DNA of 64,000 nucleotides from Ochotona curzoniae (GCF_017591425.1 NW_024466607.1:7820501-7884500), one strand, 5' to 3'; shown: positions 29,350-40,341, counted from the first letter of the stretch. Notes: generated by a model from the letters alone, not told the origin. Translations and numbers: made by a program.

Positions 29350-29530
29350 CAGACTAGCCCACAGTCAATTCCAGCTCCCTGTCAATGTGCACCCTGGGTG
29401 GGTGGCAACAGGGGAGACCTGAACAGAGCTCACCCACGGGCTGACGCAGCCTGGGCTGCTGCAGGTTGCTAACAACATGTGACATGTGAACCAGCTGATG
29501 GAAAGAAAATCTGCCTTTCAAGAAAAAAAC
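29350..29530 (+). mobile_element. CSINE-like, old
   Basis: TTCCAGCTCCCTGTCAATG, GGGGAGACCTGAACAG and GTGAACCAGCTGATGGAAAG are in sense order. Confidence 0.5.
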
Positions 29531-30560
29531 CCAAATGGGAATCAATTTTCATTTACAAACACTGGAAATTAATAACATATTTACTGCACTAAGGATTTAC
29601 TGCATTGGAAGGATTCCTTACTGAGATGGACTGCCCCTCCCCCTTTTCTGGCAGCAAACCCTCCGGGAGCAGGACAGCAGGTCTGGGCCCCCAGGCGTCC
29701 ATCACACGCCTCAGATCTGCTCAGAGTCCAGCACCTGAGCAGCACAGTAAGGACATCACCAAACCACAGTGCCCCAGGCCACACTCGTAGCCCCAACTCA
29801 GAAGCCTGTCACCTCCTAGCAAGCCAATCAGGCCAGGTGCCTAGCGGCTCACAAGCCCTCTTCCTCCTGTAAGCAGGGATTTTGAAAGCAGCTTTTCTCA
29901 ACCTTGTTTTTGAAATCACAACCGGGGAAACCAAAACTGAAATCAATGACCATGCTAAAAATGCTTGTTTTGATCTTATCACCACCATCACTTCTACTTT
30001 TGATTCACAAATCACAGCAACTCACTCTTAACAACTGAAAACAAAAAGCTTTGAAAACAAATGGAAGCCAGTTTATGTTTTTAATGCTACATGGGTGAAG
30101 GCAAAAACAAAAACGGGAAGGGGTGAGAGCTGGCTGAAGAGATCTAGCAGGCGGAGGTGACAGGTGAGCACTTGATAAGGCAAAGGGACAGGACCCCAAA
30201 CACAAGGGCCCCTCAACGGGAGACAGGAATTGGCAGAAAGGCAATAGCTGAGAGGGTCAGGGAGGGGCCGTTCATTCCTAGAGTCTCAGTCCCATCAGAA
30301 GATGACATCACTGCCAAGGAGAACCACCATACAACCTCACTCAGAGGACTCCTCTTCCTCCTCACCTCCCCAGCACTCAGCCCAACACCAGCACAAACTG
30401 ATCTCTCACAGGAGAAGTAGTGACTAAATTATATGGCCAAATAATTTGGCATTGATGAAACGGAGAAAAAATTGTATGTTAAATCTCAGAAACAAGGTAT
30501 AACATGACTGTCATACCCAAAGAGCAAAAATGTTAGTGCAAATTATTAAAAATCAATCAA
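29531..30560. other. RAB7A intron 1, unique stretch
   Basis: No gene or repeat recognised. The region is AT-rich and shows only short random open frames. Confidence 0.5.
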
Positions 30561-30562
30561 CC

Positions 30563-30873
30563 AGGGTCCAGCACATTGGCCTAGAGGCTGAAGTCCTCGC
30601 CTTGAATGCGCTGGAATCCCATAAGGATGCCGGTTCTAATCCCAGCAACTCCACTTCCCATCCAGCTCCCTGCTTTGGCCTGGGAAAGCAGTCGAGGACG
30701 GCCCAAAGCCTTGGGACCCTGCACCCGTGTGGAAGACCTGGAGGAAGTTCCTGGCTTCGGATTGGCTCAGCTGTAGCCGTTGCAGTCACTTGGGGAGTGA
30801 ATCATCGGATGGAAGATCTTCCTCTGTGTATATTTGACTTCCAATAAAAATAAATAAAATCTTAAAAAAAAAA
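30563..30873 (+). mobile_element. CSINE
   Basis: From GGGTCCAGCACATTGGCC to AATAAATAAAATCTTAAAAAA. Confidence 0.9.
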
Positions 30874-31449
30874 GCGCATCAACCAAAACACAGGTTCCAC
30901 CAGGTAGTGGGCTGACAACAGATTCAGAGCCACTCTGCACAATACAGCACTGCTCTTTGCTGGTGGAGTCCGAAAAAGAACAAGGAACAAGGAAAAGAAA
31001 CCCGCCAAGAAGTTGCTAACAATAACTTAGAGGAGGTAATTAGTAATAATCCTTTCAGGGGGCCTTCTGTCACACGCCACCCTTCTGTCTGGGAGCTCAG
31101 GTAGTCCCAGAACAAACAGAAAAGCAATTTCCCACACTCCTCTTACAGGTGTGGAAATCTGGGCAGCACAAGCCATCGATGTAAGATGCTACACGCTTTC
31201 TTGGGGGAGCTAAAGACAAACTTCACTATGTCAAATGTATCTTTGCTTTAAGTCATGGTAGCGCAATGTAACGACGCCGTGGACTTCCTTGTAGGTGAAC
31301 AAAAACATAAAATGCTGCAAGAGCAAAATGAGAAACAATGTTGAAGGTAAAAGGTTACCCTCCCAGAGACACGAAAAACAACTAAGTATCATCTGCTACA
31401 CCTTTTCAAAAGCAAGTCATACAAATACTATGGTTAACATGAACAAGAG

Positions 31450-31772
31450 GGTCCTGCGTGGTAGCCTAGAGACTGAAACTCTTTGCCCTGCATATGCCAG
31501 AATCCCATGTAGGGGTCAGTTCTAATCCCGGCACCCCTGCTTCCCTTCCAGCTCCCTGCCTGTGGCCTGGGAAAGCAGTCGAGGACCTCCCAAAGCCTTG
31601 GGATGCCTCATTCATGTAGGAGACCTGGAAGAAGCTCCTGGCTCCCCGTGCTGGATCGGCTCAGCTCTGGCTGTTGCAGCAACTCAAGGAGTGAATCAAT
31701 GAATGGAAGATCTTCCTCTGTTTCTCCTCCTGTGTATCTGACTTTCCAATAAAAACAAATATTTTAAGCTAA
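31450..31772 (+). mobile_element. CSINE, with TSD
   Basis: From GGGTCCTGCGTGGTAGCC to AATAAAAACAAATATTTTAAG. Imperfect flanking repeats ATGAACAAGAGGG and ATGAACAGGAGAG. Confidence 0.9.
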
Positions 31773-31814
31773 AATAAAATGAACAGGAGAGTGTCTGATT
31801 CAAGAACTGTCTCA

Positions 31815-32000
31815 AACTCTGCTTTTCAACCAGCTTCCTGCTAACGCACCCTGCAGAGAACTGACTGCACCCCCCCCAGCTCTCACGGGGAAGGCACAGA
31901 TGGATTTCCTGGCTCCTAGCTTCAGTCCGGCCCAGACCTGGCCATTGCAGGTAAGGACCCAGTGAATGAAAAATAGATCTTTTCCTCTGCCACTATTTTA
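31815..32000 (+). mobile_element. CSINE-like, old fragment
   Basis: AACCAGCTTCCTGCTAACG, TTCCTGGCTCCTAGCTTC and CAGTGAATGAAAAATAGATC are in sense order. Confidence 0.5.
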
Positions 32001-32009
32001 ATACTACAA

Positions 32010-32030
32010 ATCAAAACAAAACAAAACAAA
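32010..32030. repeat. (AAAAC)n
   Basis: Short run of four units between two SINEs. Confidence 0.8.
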
Positions 32031-32031
32031 T

Positions 32032-32335
32032 ACCCAGCACCACAGTGGTTAAATCCTTGCCTTGCACCTGCCAGGATTCCATATGGGTGCCGGTTCATAT
32101 CCTGGCTGCTCGACTTCCCATCCAGCTCCCTGCTTGTGGCCTGGGAAATCAGTCGAGGACGGCCCAAAGCTTTGGGACCCTGCACTCATGTGGGAGACCT
32201 GGAAGAAGTTCCTGGCTTTTGGCTTTAGATTGGCTCAGCTCTGGCCACTGCAGTTACTTGGGAAGTGAACTGGTCGATGGAAGATCTTTCTATATTTACC
32301 TCCTTTTATATATGTCTTTCCAATTAAAGAAATAT
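32032..32335 (+). mobile_element. CSINE
   Basis: From CCCAGCACCACAGTGGTTAA to CAATTAAAGAAATATTTATT. Moderately diverged. Confidence 0.85.
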
Positions 32336-32648
32336 TTATTTAAAAAATTTAAAGCATCATTGAAAGGAAGAGTGACAGAGAGGGAGAGACACAAACCTTC
32401 CATTGTCTGGTATTCTCTTCCAAATGACTACGATGGACAGGGGCGAATCAGGCCAGCCAGAAGCCTGGAACTCCCTGAGGCCCCACAGGGCCAGTGGGGG
32501 CCCAAGCACCTGCGCCGAATTCCGCTGTTTTTCCAGGTGCAGGTGAGTTAGAGGATGGGAAGAGGAGTGGCCAGGAGTCAGAATACTGCCCACATGACCC
32601 TGAAGTGACAGGCAGTGGCTTAACTCGCTGTGCCACTACTCTGCCTCC
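32336..32648 (-). mobile_element. CSINE, old
   Basis: Antisense from ATTTAAAAAATTTAAAGCATC to GCTGTGCCACTACTCTGCC. Tail-to-tail with the previous copy. Confidence 0.75.
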
Positions 32649-32649
32649 C

Positions 32650-33635
32650 AAGTAAACAAATGTCTTTTGAAAAAACAAATGTCTTAAAAGCTAACTACAC
32701 ACTAGCCTGTTTGGATTACAACTCTTGAAGACACGAGAACTCTCCCCCAAGGACCGCAGGCTCCATGCAAAGTCATGCCACCACAGAATTCCTGGCCCTG
32801 AGCACTCATCATTTTGAAATTTCTGGAGCACCAGACCCCCACAGAGTCCATAACATCCTGACACAAGTAGATGCTCAAACAGCTGATAAATGAGTGAAAA
32901 CACTCAACATGAGATAAGGTGGCAGCAATTACTACTCGCATAAACACATCAGGCTTGGGAACAAAGCTCTTTTTTTCTTTTTTTAACGTAGGACAAATTA
33001 TAACCCTTGGAGGCTGTGAGCAAGGAGCTGCAGCTTGGACTGTGTCTTCAGGAGAGAGAATCGTAAGGCACTTCCCAGTTCTCAGACTCCAATCTGAACA
33101 AACCCTTCCCACGCTGATGCCGGAGAGGGAAACACACACACAGACCTCATTAATCCATGGACGAGAAGTCACGTGTCTAATCAGCTGCTTAAGTCACAAG
33201 GAACAGACCAGAGCTTCTGGCATCCAAAGATGTAGCATTTCCAACAGACATGCACCAGCTACACGGGCACCACCAACTAAGCTCCTGGGAAAGGCTCGGG
33301 CAGGTTCAACACCTGAAACAGACCAGACTCGGGTAACAAGATGGTCCAACCTCTTGCCAGGATTCCAGCGCTCTTAATTCCATGACACTACAGTGTAGGT
33401 GCCAGGGGATGCCACTTTGTGCCCAACCCGAGCAGACAGGCATTCAAACAGCCCAAAGGAGTGGAGGGAGCCAGCACACAGCAGCTGCCAAAAATCACTG
33501 CGAACTCCAGGGCACGTGGCACTACAACCCAACTGAGGGAACGGTCTTAAAGGTCCTGAATGCTTGGGCTGAATCTGCCCCCATAAACTGCAAGCTGTAC
33601 GACCTTCAACAAATGATTTAACCTCCCACTCAGAG
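32650..33635. other. RAB7A intron 1, unique stretch
   Basis: No gene or repeat recognised. Open frames of 150 codons on both strands near 32702-33377 have no domain and no splice context. Confidence 0.5.
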
Positions 33636-33639
33636 GCGG

Positions 33640-33885
33640 GATCCCCTCTGAGCACCACACTGCCCGTCCTGGCCGCTCTGCTCCCCATTCAGCAACCTGC
33701 TCATGAGCCTGGGAAAGCAACTGGAAGATACTCGCACGTGGGAGAACAGGAGGGCGTTCCTGGCTCCTGGCTTCAGCTCTAGCCACTGCAGCCAGTTTGG
33801 GAGTGAACCAGCAGATGGAGACTACGGCGCCCGCTTTCTCCCCATCACTCCTCCCTTTGAATAAATTATATGTTAAAATAAAAAA
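33640..33885 (+). mobile_element. CSINE, old
   Basis: GCTCCCCATTCAGCAACC, GAGCCTGGGAAAGCAACTGG, AGTGAACCAGCAGATGGAG and GAATAAATTATATG are in sense order. It lies about 250 bp from the CpG island. Confidence 0.65.
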
Positions 33886-34168
33886 AGACCACTGTTTAAA
33901 GGTTCTGCCACGCAGCCCAACACATAATAAACCCTCAAATGCACGCTACTAATCCTCCACAATCCCACTTTTACCGACCACTGGGAGGTACTAAGCCTAA
34001 ATTAAACAGTGAGTGGCCGCGAACACTGCCGCAAGTCCGGAGTGCCACAGCCAGTCACCATCGTCGTCCGCAAGTTTTAAAACTTTGGGCACTTAGTGTG
34101 GCATGCCAATGGCATGCCGCGGGGCCGAGGCGGCTCGCGGGTCCACGGCGTCTCGGGCGAGCCCCGCG

Positions 34169-34194
34169 CACGTGAGCTGACTCAGGCTGACTCA
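34169..34194. promoter_or_regulatory. E-box plus two AP-1-type sites, intron 1 edge of the island
   Basis: CACGTG at 34169-34174 is followed by TGACTCA at 34178-34184 and again at 34188-34194. The two heptamers are 10 bp apart, one helical turn. They sit about 430 bp inside intron 1. AP-1/MAF/NRF2-type factors bind TGACTCA, and bHLH factors including the lysosomal regulator TFEB bind CACGTG. Use by any of them here is inference. Confidence 0.45.
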
Positions 34195-34614
34195 GTGGCC
34201 GCCGGAGCCTCTCCCGACGGAGGGTCAGCCGTCCGACGCGGACAGTTGGGCGCTGGGCGCCCGGCGGCCCCGGGCCCGGCAGCGGGTGGGGCCAGCGCGG
34301 AGGGCCGGCCGCGGCGCGGGGCCAGCGGCGTCAGCCAGCCTCCCGGCCTCGGCTCTCGACGCCGCCGAGGACACGCGCGGACAGTCCGCGCCCAGCGCCC
34401 CGGGGGCCGCCGCTCCGCCAGAGGTCACGGCCGGCGACCTCCGACCCGTCCGCAGCCGGGCGCGGCGCAGCCCCGCTCCGGGGCCCCGGGCGACACGGGC
34501 CCGGCCCGCGAGGCCCCGCCGCGCCCGGCCCGGGACGGGGAGGACGCGGGGCCCGGGCGGCCGCGGGCTGCGGAGGGGGATGGGGCCGGCGGCCGGGCCG
34601 GGCCCGACGCTTAC

Positions 34615-34870
34615 CGCGGCCGCTGCGCTGGGGACTCCGGGTCGGGCGCGTCGCCAAGGCTCCAGACGACGAGGAGACGAAGCGGAGGACGAGGACACGG
34701 CAGGCCGAGGTGCGGGCGCCCCGAGACTCCCTGGCGCTCTCCAAGCTTCCAAAGCCGCCGCCGCCGCCGCCGCCTCGGGCTTTATGGCCAAGATTCCGGC
34801 CCCGCTCCCACTTCCGCCACCGCCGCCGCCCCGAGCGGAAGGACCTGTCACGAGACGCTCGACGTCACGG
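34615..34870 (-). other. RAB7A: RAB7A exon 1, non-coding 5'UTR
   Basis: The exon ends at 34615 (...GGCCGCG) and the donor GTAAGC follows at 34614-34609. Spliced to exon 2 it gives GGCCGCG/TTTGAAAG, matching the junction I recall from human RAB7A mRNA. The leader is GC-rich and has no upstream ATG in any frame between 34615 and 34860. It contains a (GCC)7 run at 34754-34774, read as (GGC)7 in the mRNA. The 5' boundary is approximate; the start probably lies around 34845-34880. Confidence 0.88.
34754..34774 (-). repeat. (GCC)7 triplet run in the RAB7A 5'UTR
   Basis: Seven uninterrupted GCC units on the plus strand, GGC in the transcript, within exon 1. Further CCG/GCC-rich sequence lies at 34815-34832. 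This is a candidate for length polymorphism. Confidence 0.85.
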
Positions 34871-34984
34871 GTGCGGGGGAGGAGCTCCGCCTCAACCTTG
34901 CGTCACGTTCCGGCCGCCCTAGGCTGAGCCTGGATTACGTGGTGGAAGCATGGCTGCTCCCTAATGGCTGTCGCCATGTTTGAG

Positions 34985-35660
34985 GTCCGTACAGGAGCAG
35001 GAGGACGCCAGGTTGGCTCCACCAACGAATTTCTCAGCCCTCCCTCAGTAACCCCACAATGAATGTCACAGGAAAGAGAACGGGAGCAAACCAGCTCTTA
35101 CAGTAGCATCTTTCTCCAGAGGGCAGCGAATAACCACGTAATCGCGTGCACCCTGACTGCAGCAAGATAAACAAAACCAGGGCTTGCAGAAATCTGAAGA
35201 GTAGACGACATGTGCTGACAGAGTGAGACAGCCAGCAGCCACATGCACTAAGCACCCACTGAGTATGTATGCCACAGCTTGCATTTTTTAACATTGTAAT
35301 TTGAGCCATAGAGACAAAGGAATCCCATCTGCTGCTTGGCTGTGCAAGCGCCTGTGAAGGGCCAGGGCTGAGAGCCGGGACTGCAGTCCTCAGGAACATG
35401 GTCCAGAGCTCCCATGGGGGCAACACGAACCGAGCTACTTAACACTTGATCGCTGCCTCCCAGGACCCAAGGCTTCGTCAGGGTATCACATGTGGGTGCA
35501 GACGCTGTCTCCGGCCATCCTCACCTGCACTATGACATGAGATGTGGGCCTCTCAAGCAGCTGCATCACCTGCAGTGTCACAGTGTCCATGCCTGATTAA
35601 CTTTTTTTAAATTAGAAGTTCCTGGGGGAAAGATGAGAACTGTGTAGAAAAGGAATTTCG
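34985..35660. other. Sequence upstream of RAB7A, no repeat seen
   Basis: Unique-looking. The minus-strand open frame of 130 codons at 35034-35426 has several cysteines but no recognisable domain, and I treat it as chance. Confidence 0.5.
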
Positions 35661-35662
35661 GG

Positions 35663-35983
35663 CCTGGTGCAATGGCTCAGTTGTCTGATCCTCCCCTTGA
35701 AACAGCACCAGGATCCCATATGGGTGCTGGTTTGTGTCCCGGCTGTTCCACTTCCCATCCAGCTCCCTGCTTGTGGCCTGGGAAAGCAGTAGAGGATGGT
35801 CCGAAGTCTTGGCACCCTGCATTCATGTCGGAGACATGAGCTTCTGGCTCCTGGCTTTGGATCGGCTTAGCTATGCTTTGGCATTGCAGCCACTTATAGA
35901 GTAAATCAGTGTTTGGAAAATCTTTCCCTGTCTCTTTGTAAATATGATCTGCCTTTTCAATAAAAATAAATCTTGAAAAAAAA
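35663..35983 (+). mobile_element. CSINE
   Basis: From GGGCCTGGTGCAATGGCTCA to AATAAAAATAAATCTTGAAAA. Confidence 0.9.
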
Positions 35984-35984
35984 A

Positions 35985-36355
35985 GGGGGGGGGAGGGCTA
36001 GCGCAATAGCGTAGTGGTTAAAATCCTCGCCTTGAATGTACCAGGATCCCATATGGGCACTGGTTCTAATCCTGGTCGCCCCGCTTCCCTTCCAGCTCCC
36101 TGCCTGTGGCCTGGGAAAGCAATCAAGGATGGCCCAAAGCTTTGGGATCCTGCACCCACGTGTGAGACTTGGAGGAAATTTCTGTCTCCTGGCTTCGGAT
36201 TGGCTCAGTGCCAGCCATTGTAGTCACTTGGGGAGTGAACCATTGGACGGAAGATCTTTCTCTCTGTCTCTCTTCCTCTCTGTATATCTGACTTTACAAT
36301 TTAAAAAGAAAGAAAAGAAGAAAAAAAAAAAGAAAAGAAAAGAAAAAGAATTTGA
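35985..36355 (+). mobile_element. CSINE with AG-rich tail
   Basis: From GGGAGGGCTAGCGCAATAGC to an (AAAAG)n-type tail at 36303-36350. Confidence 0.9.
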
Positions 36356-36681
36356 TGTCAGCGTGTATGGTCTTCCCACTGCAAATGATAGTAACACAGC
36401 TAAGTGCTACAGGCACCGAAGCACGCAGACGTTACCGCACTGCTTTGTCTGGCAGAAGACATAATCCAAGAAGAACTAAAGGCCCTTTGAACTCACTCTT
36501 ACAAATGCCACAGTAAGCAACCTGGTCAGAGCTCCTAGGGGTGTGAAACACATCCCAAACACCAGACCCACCTGAGCATGTCAAGATCCACTCAGAAATC
36601 CTATCTGCATCCCCAACAACAACCTACTCTTTCCATTGTTCCAAATAGCTTTGGAATGATTCTTTAAAAAAAAAAAAATTT

Positions 36682-36955
36682 CCAGGCCCGGCATAATAGC
36701 CTAGTTAAATCCTCATCTTGCATGCATCAGGATCCCATATAGGCACTGCTTCATGTCCAGCAGCTCCACTTCCCATCCAGCTCCCTGCCTGTGGCCTGGG
36801 AAAGCAGTGGAGGACGGCCCAAAGCCTTGGGACCCTGCATCCGTGTGGAGACCCAGAAGAGGCTCCTGGCTCCTGGCTTTGGATTAGCTCAGCTCTGGCC
36901 ATTACTTTCTTTCTTCTCTGTAAATCTACTTTTCCAATAAAAATAAAGCTTAAAA
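36682..36955 (+). mobile_element. CSINE
   Basis: From CCAGGCCCGGCATAATAGCC to AATAAAAATAAAGCTTA. Short by about 40 bp near the 3' end. Confidence 0.9.
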
Positions 36956-36956
36956 A

Positions 36957-37210
36957 GTTATTTTACTTGACAGTCAAAGTTAGAGAGAGAGAGAGACAGA
37001 GACAGAGATCTTCCATCTGCCAGTTCACTTCTCGAATGGTCGCAGTGCCACATCAGCAAAAGTTAGGCTGGTCCGAACCTGGGAGCCAGGAGCCTCTTCC
37101 AGGTCTTTCCTATGGGTGTAGAGGCCCAAAGCCTTAAGCCATCCTCTGCTCTTTCCAAAGCCCATTAAAGGAAGCAGGATCACGAGTGGGGCAGCCAAAT
37201 CTCCCTTGGC
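36957..37210 (-). mobile_element. CSINE, old
   Basis: Antisense, with GTTATTTTACTTGACAGTC and an (AG)n run, reaching GAGTGGGGCAGCC. Tail-to-tail with the copy before. Confidence 0.8.
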
Positions 37211-37214
37211 ATAA

Positions 37215-38515
37215 GTGTGAACTGGGGCTGGGTACAACTACCCAGGCTAGACGCCAGCACCATCTGGTGCTCTGGAGAACCTGGGTAGATGTAAGAAGGA
37301 CTAGGCTAGGTCTCTGCCCCACTGAGCCATGTGTGAGCAGTGTCTGGGTATGGACGAGCCTTGGCTGGGCTGAAACATCCACTAGTAAGAACCGGAGTGA
37401 ACTGAAGGCCAGCAAGGAAAGGCCACTCTTCCTACCAGGACAGGAAGTGGACTAAGTAGGGCTGGCGCCTGTACCCACCAGTATGCGCAAGATCTGGCGT
37501 AGGGGGAGGTTCTCATGGAGGAACTTGGGAAATTCCTCTGTCGGGACACAGTCCCTGCAGGTCAGTGCAGGAACCATGAGAGGGAGCAACCCAGACCAGG
37601 CCAGAGAAAGATACCTACCGGCAGACCAGGCTGAACCAGTTCACATCATCTGCTGGCAAATCCGAGCACCAGAATAGAGTGTGGGTCGGGCCAGGTTCAG
37701 TCACCACACAAATTAGTGCACATGAGGGAATGCCAGGTGAGGTGAGCCGTACCAGATGTGGCCGCAGCACCCAAACAGCACACATAAGAACCAGGAAGGA
37801 AGAGGGCAAAGCCGGCAGGGGCAATGTGGGCTCCCCAGCTGGACAACCACTCCCACTGGAGAGCGTGGGTTGGGATGGGGGCAGACCAGACTAGGCAGGG
37901 CTACAACACCTGTGGGCCTCAAGTGAGCTAGATCAGAGAAAAGCCAGGTTGGGCTGACTGTTTCGACTGTGCAAGCTAAAATTAGAGTGGGTGAGGACTG
38001 GTTGGGCTTTGCTGCAGCAACAGCTGGCAGAGGCTGGCACTGGGGGCTAAATCTGTCAAGTTAAACTACAGAACCACCTGCAGTGGCAAGCACACACAAG
38101 AATCAGGTCTGGGATCACCTCAGATGAAGTTTCTTTGGAGGATCCCTCCAACTGAACTGCTGATCTCATAAACCCAACAATGAAGAGACTTTGTCGGCCA
38201 GTGGATTCTGAATAGATTTTATCATGCTTGGAATGGCAAGATGGGCAGCAATTCAGAACAGCTGAACTATCAAAACTGCTTGAGCAGGACCCTCAGAGCA
38301 TGCCCCACATCTGGGTCCTGGGATGGGTGGGAGGCTGGTGGGGCTTCTCGTTTTGTTTCTCCACTGACCCCAGATACAGGGGAAAAATGATGATATTAGT
38401 GTAGAAACAATGGTCTTACCCACTTTCCTTTAGTCCTTGACCCTTTGTACCCTAATCAACTATGTAAGATTATCAAAATTTAAAAATGTATATTAAAAAA
38501 AAAAGAACCTTAAAG
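37215..38515 (+). mobile_element. A-tailed lagomorph repeat with degenerate tandem 5' part
   Basis: 38095-38515 is the best copy of the three-copy family and ends CCCTAATCAACTATGTAAG ATTATCAAAATTTAAA plus an A-run. In front of it, 37215-38095 is GC-richer, with loosely repeated motifs of the type GCACACA.AAGAA.CAGG (near 37715, 37775 and 38088) and CCAGGCTGAACCAG or CCAGGTTCAGTCACC. This looks like a variable-number domain of a LINE 3'UTR. Whether the two parts are one element is inference. Confidence 0.55.
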
Positions 38516-38771
38516 AACTGCTGCTGGTGTCACTGCTAATTCCCTAAAGGAGGGTTCAAATGTTATTACTGATGTAATTCAACATTCATAAGTGACTGTC
38601 AGCATTATATATATGTTTGAGTTATTGACTCTTAAAAGTTATTAGGGAATGCAGTGCGGTGGACATCCAGATATCAAGTCTTCTAAAGATGATAAACCAG
38701 AGACTAATTTGAATTTGAAATAGTATAATCATCCTTTACTATTTTTATAACTTGGCAAGAGGTAAACTCTA

Positions 38772-39073
38772 GGGGCTGGCACCATGGCTCTACAAGCTAA
38801 TCCTCTACCTATAAGTGCCAAGACCCCAAATGGGCACCAGATTGTGTCCTGGCTGCTCCACTTCCCATCCAGCTCCCTGCTTATGGCCTGGGAAGGCAGT
38901 AGAGGATGGCTCAAAGCCTTGGGACCCTGCACCCGCATGGGAGACCCTATTCTTGGCTTTGGATCAGTTCAGTCTAGCTGTTGCAGCCACCTGAGATGTG
39001 AATCAGCAGATGAAAGATCTTTCTGTCTATCCTTCTCTCTGTAAAGCTGCCTTTCCAGTAAAAATAAATACAT
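38772..39073 (+). mobile_element. CSINE, older subtype
   Basis: From GGGGCTGGCACCATGGCTCT to AAAAATAAATACATTTT. The 5' end resembles the GGGGCTGGC type I associate with rabbit copies. Confidence 0.9.
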
Positions 39074-39074
39074 T

Positions 39075-39382
39075 TTAAAAAATATTTATTTATTTTTTAT
39101 TGGGAAATTACAATTACAGAGAGAAGAAGAAACAGGGGGAAAGATTTCCTATCTGCTGCTCCACTTCCCAAGTGGTCACAGCAGCTGGAACAGAGCCAGT
39201 CTGAAGCCAATCTCCCATGTGGGTGCAGGGTCCTAAAGCTTTGGCCATCCTTGATTGCTTTCTCAGGCCACAAGCAGGGATCTGGATAGGAAGTGAAGCA
39301 GCCAGGATACGAACTGGCACCCAAATGGGATCCCAGCACATGCAAAGCAAGGACTTTAGCCACTAGGCTACCATGCTGGGTC
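39075..39382 (-). mobile_element. CSINE
   Basis: Antisense from AAAAAATATTTATTTATTTTT to CTACCATGCTGGGTC. Tail-to-tail with the preceding copy. Confidence 0.88.
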
Positions 39383-39409
39383 AAAAATAAATATTAAAAA
39401 CAAATAATA

Positions 39410-39742
39410 GGGCCCGGCAGCATGGCCTAGCGGCTAAAGTCCTCGCCCTGAAAGCGCCAGGATCCCATATGAGCGCCGGTTCTAATACCAGCAGCTCCAC
39501 TTTCCATCCAGCTCCCTGCTTGTGGCCTGGGAAAGCAGTCGAGGACGGTCCAAAGCCTTGGGATCCTGAACCTGCGTGGGATACCTGGAAGAAGTTCCTG
39601 GATCCTGGCTTCGGATCGGCATAGCATCGGCCATTGCGCTCACTTGGGGAGTGAATCATTGGACGGAAGATCTTCCTCTCTGTTTCTGCTCCTCTCTGTA
39701 TATCTGACTTTGTAATAAATAAATAAATCTTTTAAAAAATAA
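39410..39742 (+). mobile_element. CSINE, full length, with TSD
   Basis: Flanked by perfect 15-bp TAAAAACAAATAATA (39395-39409 and 39743-39757). Starts GGGCCCGGCAGCATGGCC. Confidence 0.95.
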
Positions 39743-39990
39743 TAAAAACAAATAATAAAGAGGTAAAATCTGAACCAGCCATAGTTTTGATCCCTGCCAG
39801 CCTGGATGAACCTGTGCAGACCTGAATTCTCAGCCCATCCCCAGCTCGGTACTGCCACCTTTCTCAGAGGATGGTTCTGTGCTGGTGGGCAGTCTGACAA
39901 CTACTGGGAAACCAAGAACTGCAACAGCTCTCAAGTTCCCACTCCTCAGCCTTGCCTAAGGGCTGAGTACCAGATTTCTGTACTTTTTTT

Positions 39991-40321
39991 TTTTAAAAAA
40001 GATTTATTTATTTTTATTGCAAAGTCAGATATACAGAGAGAAGGAGAGATAGAAGGGAAGATCTTCCATCCAATGATTCACTCCCCAAGGGACTGCAATG
40101 GCCTATGCTGCACCAATTCAAAGCCAGGAGACAGAAACTTCTTCCAGGTCTCCCACGCGGGTGCAGGATCCCATGGCTTTGGGCCGTCCTCCAATGCTTT
40201 CCCTGGGCGCAAGCAGGAAGCTGGATGGGAAGTGGAACAGCCAGGATTAGAACCAGCACCCATATGAGATTCCAGCATGTTCAAGGCGAGGACTTTAGCT
40301 GTTAGATCACTGTGCCAAGCC
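39991..40321 (-). mobile_element. CSINE, full length, with TSD
   Basis: Flanked by perfect 20-bp CAGATTTCTGTACTTTTTTT (39971-39990 and 40322-40341). Confidence 0.95.
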
Positions 40322-40341
40322 CAGATTTCTGTACTTTTTTT

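Larger units (their letters stand above)
34100..34960. promoter_or_regulatory. RAB7A: CpG island promoter of RAB7A
   Basis: Very GC- and CpG-rich, in contrast to the AT-balanced flanks. In minus-strand sense, upstream and around the inferred start there is a CRE-like TGACGTCG (complement of 34860-34867), a second GTCA half-site near 34902, ETS-type GGAAGTG motifs near 34810, and a YY1-like AACATGGCG (complement of 34972-34980). There is no TATA box at the proper distance. This is the layout of a housekeeping gene. Long open frames across the island result from the high GC content and are not called as genes. Confidence 0.88.

Noticed and set aside
34096..34983. Open frame of 295 codons on the plus strand across the RAB7A promoter, with a 208-codon minus-strand frame opposite
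   Set aside because: Both lie in a CpG island where stop codons are rare by composition. The products are Arg/Pro/Ala/Gly-rich low-complexity, and the minus frame crosses the RAB7A exon 1 donor. No family resemblance.
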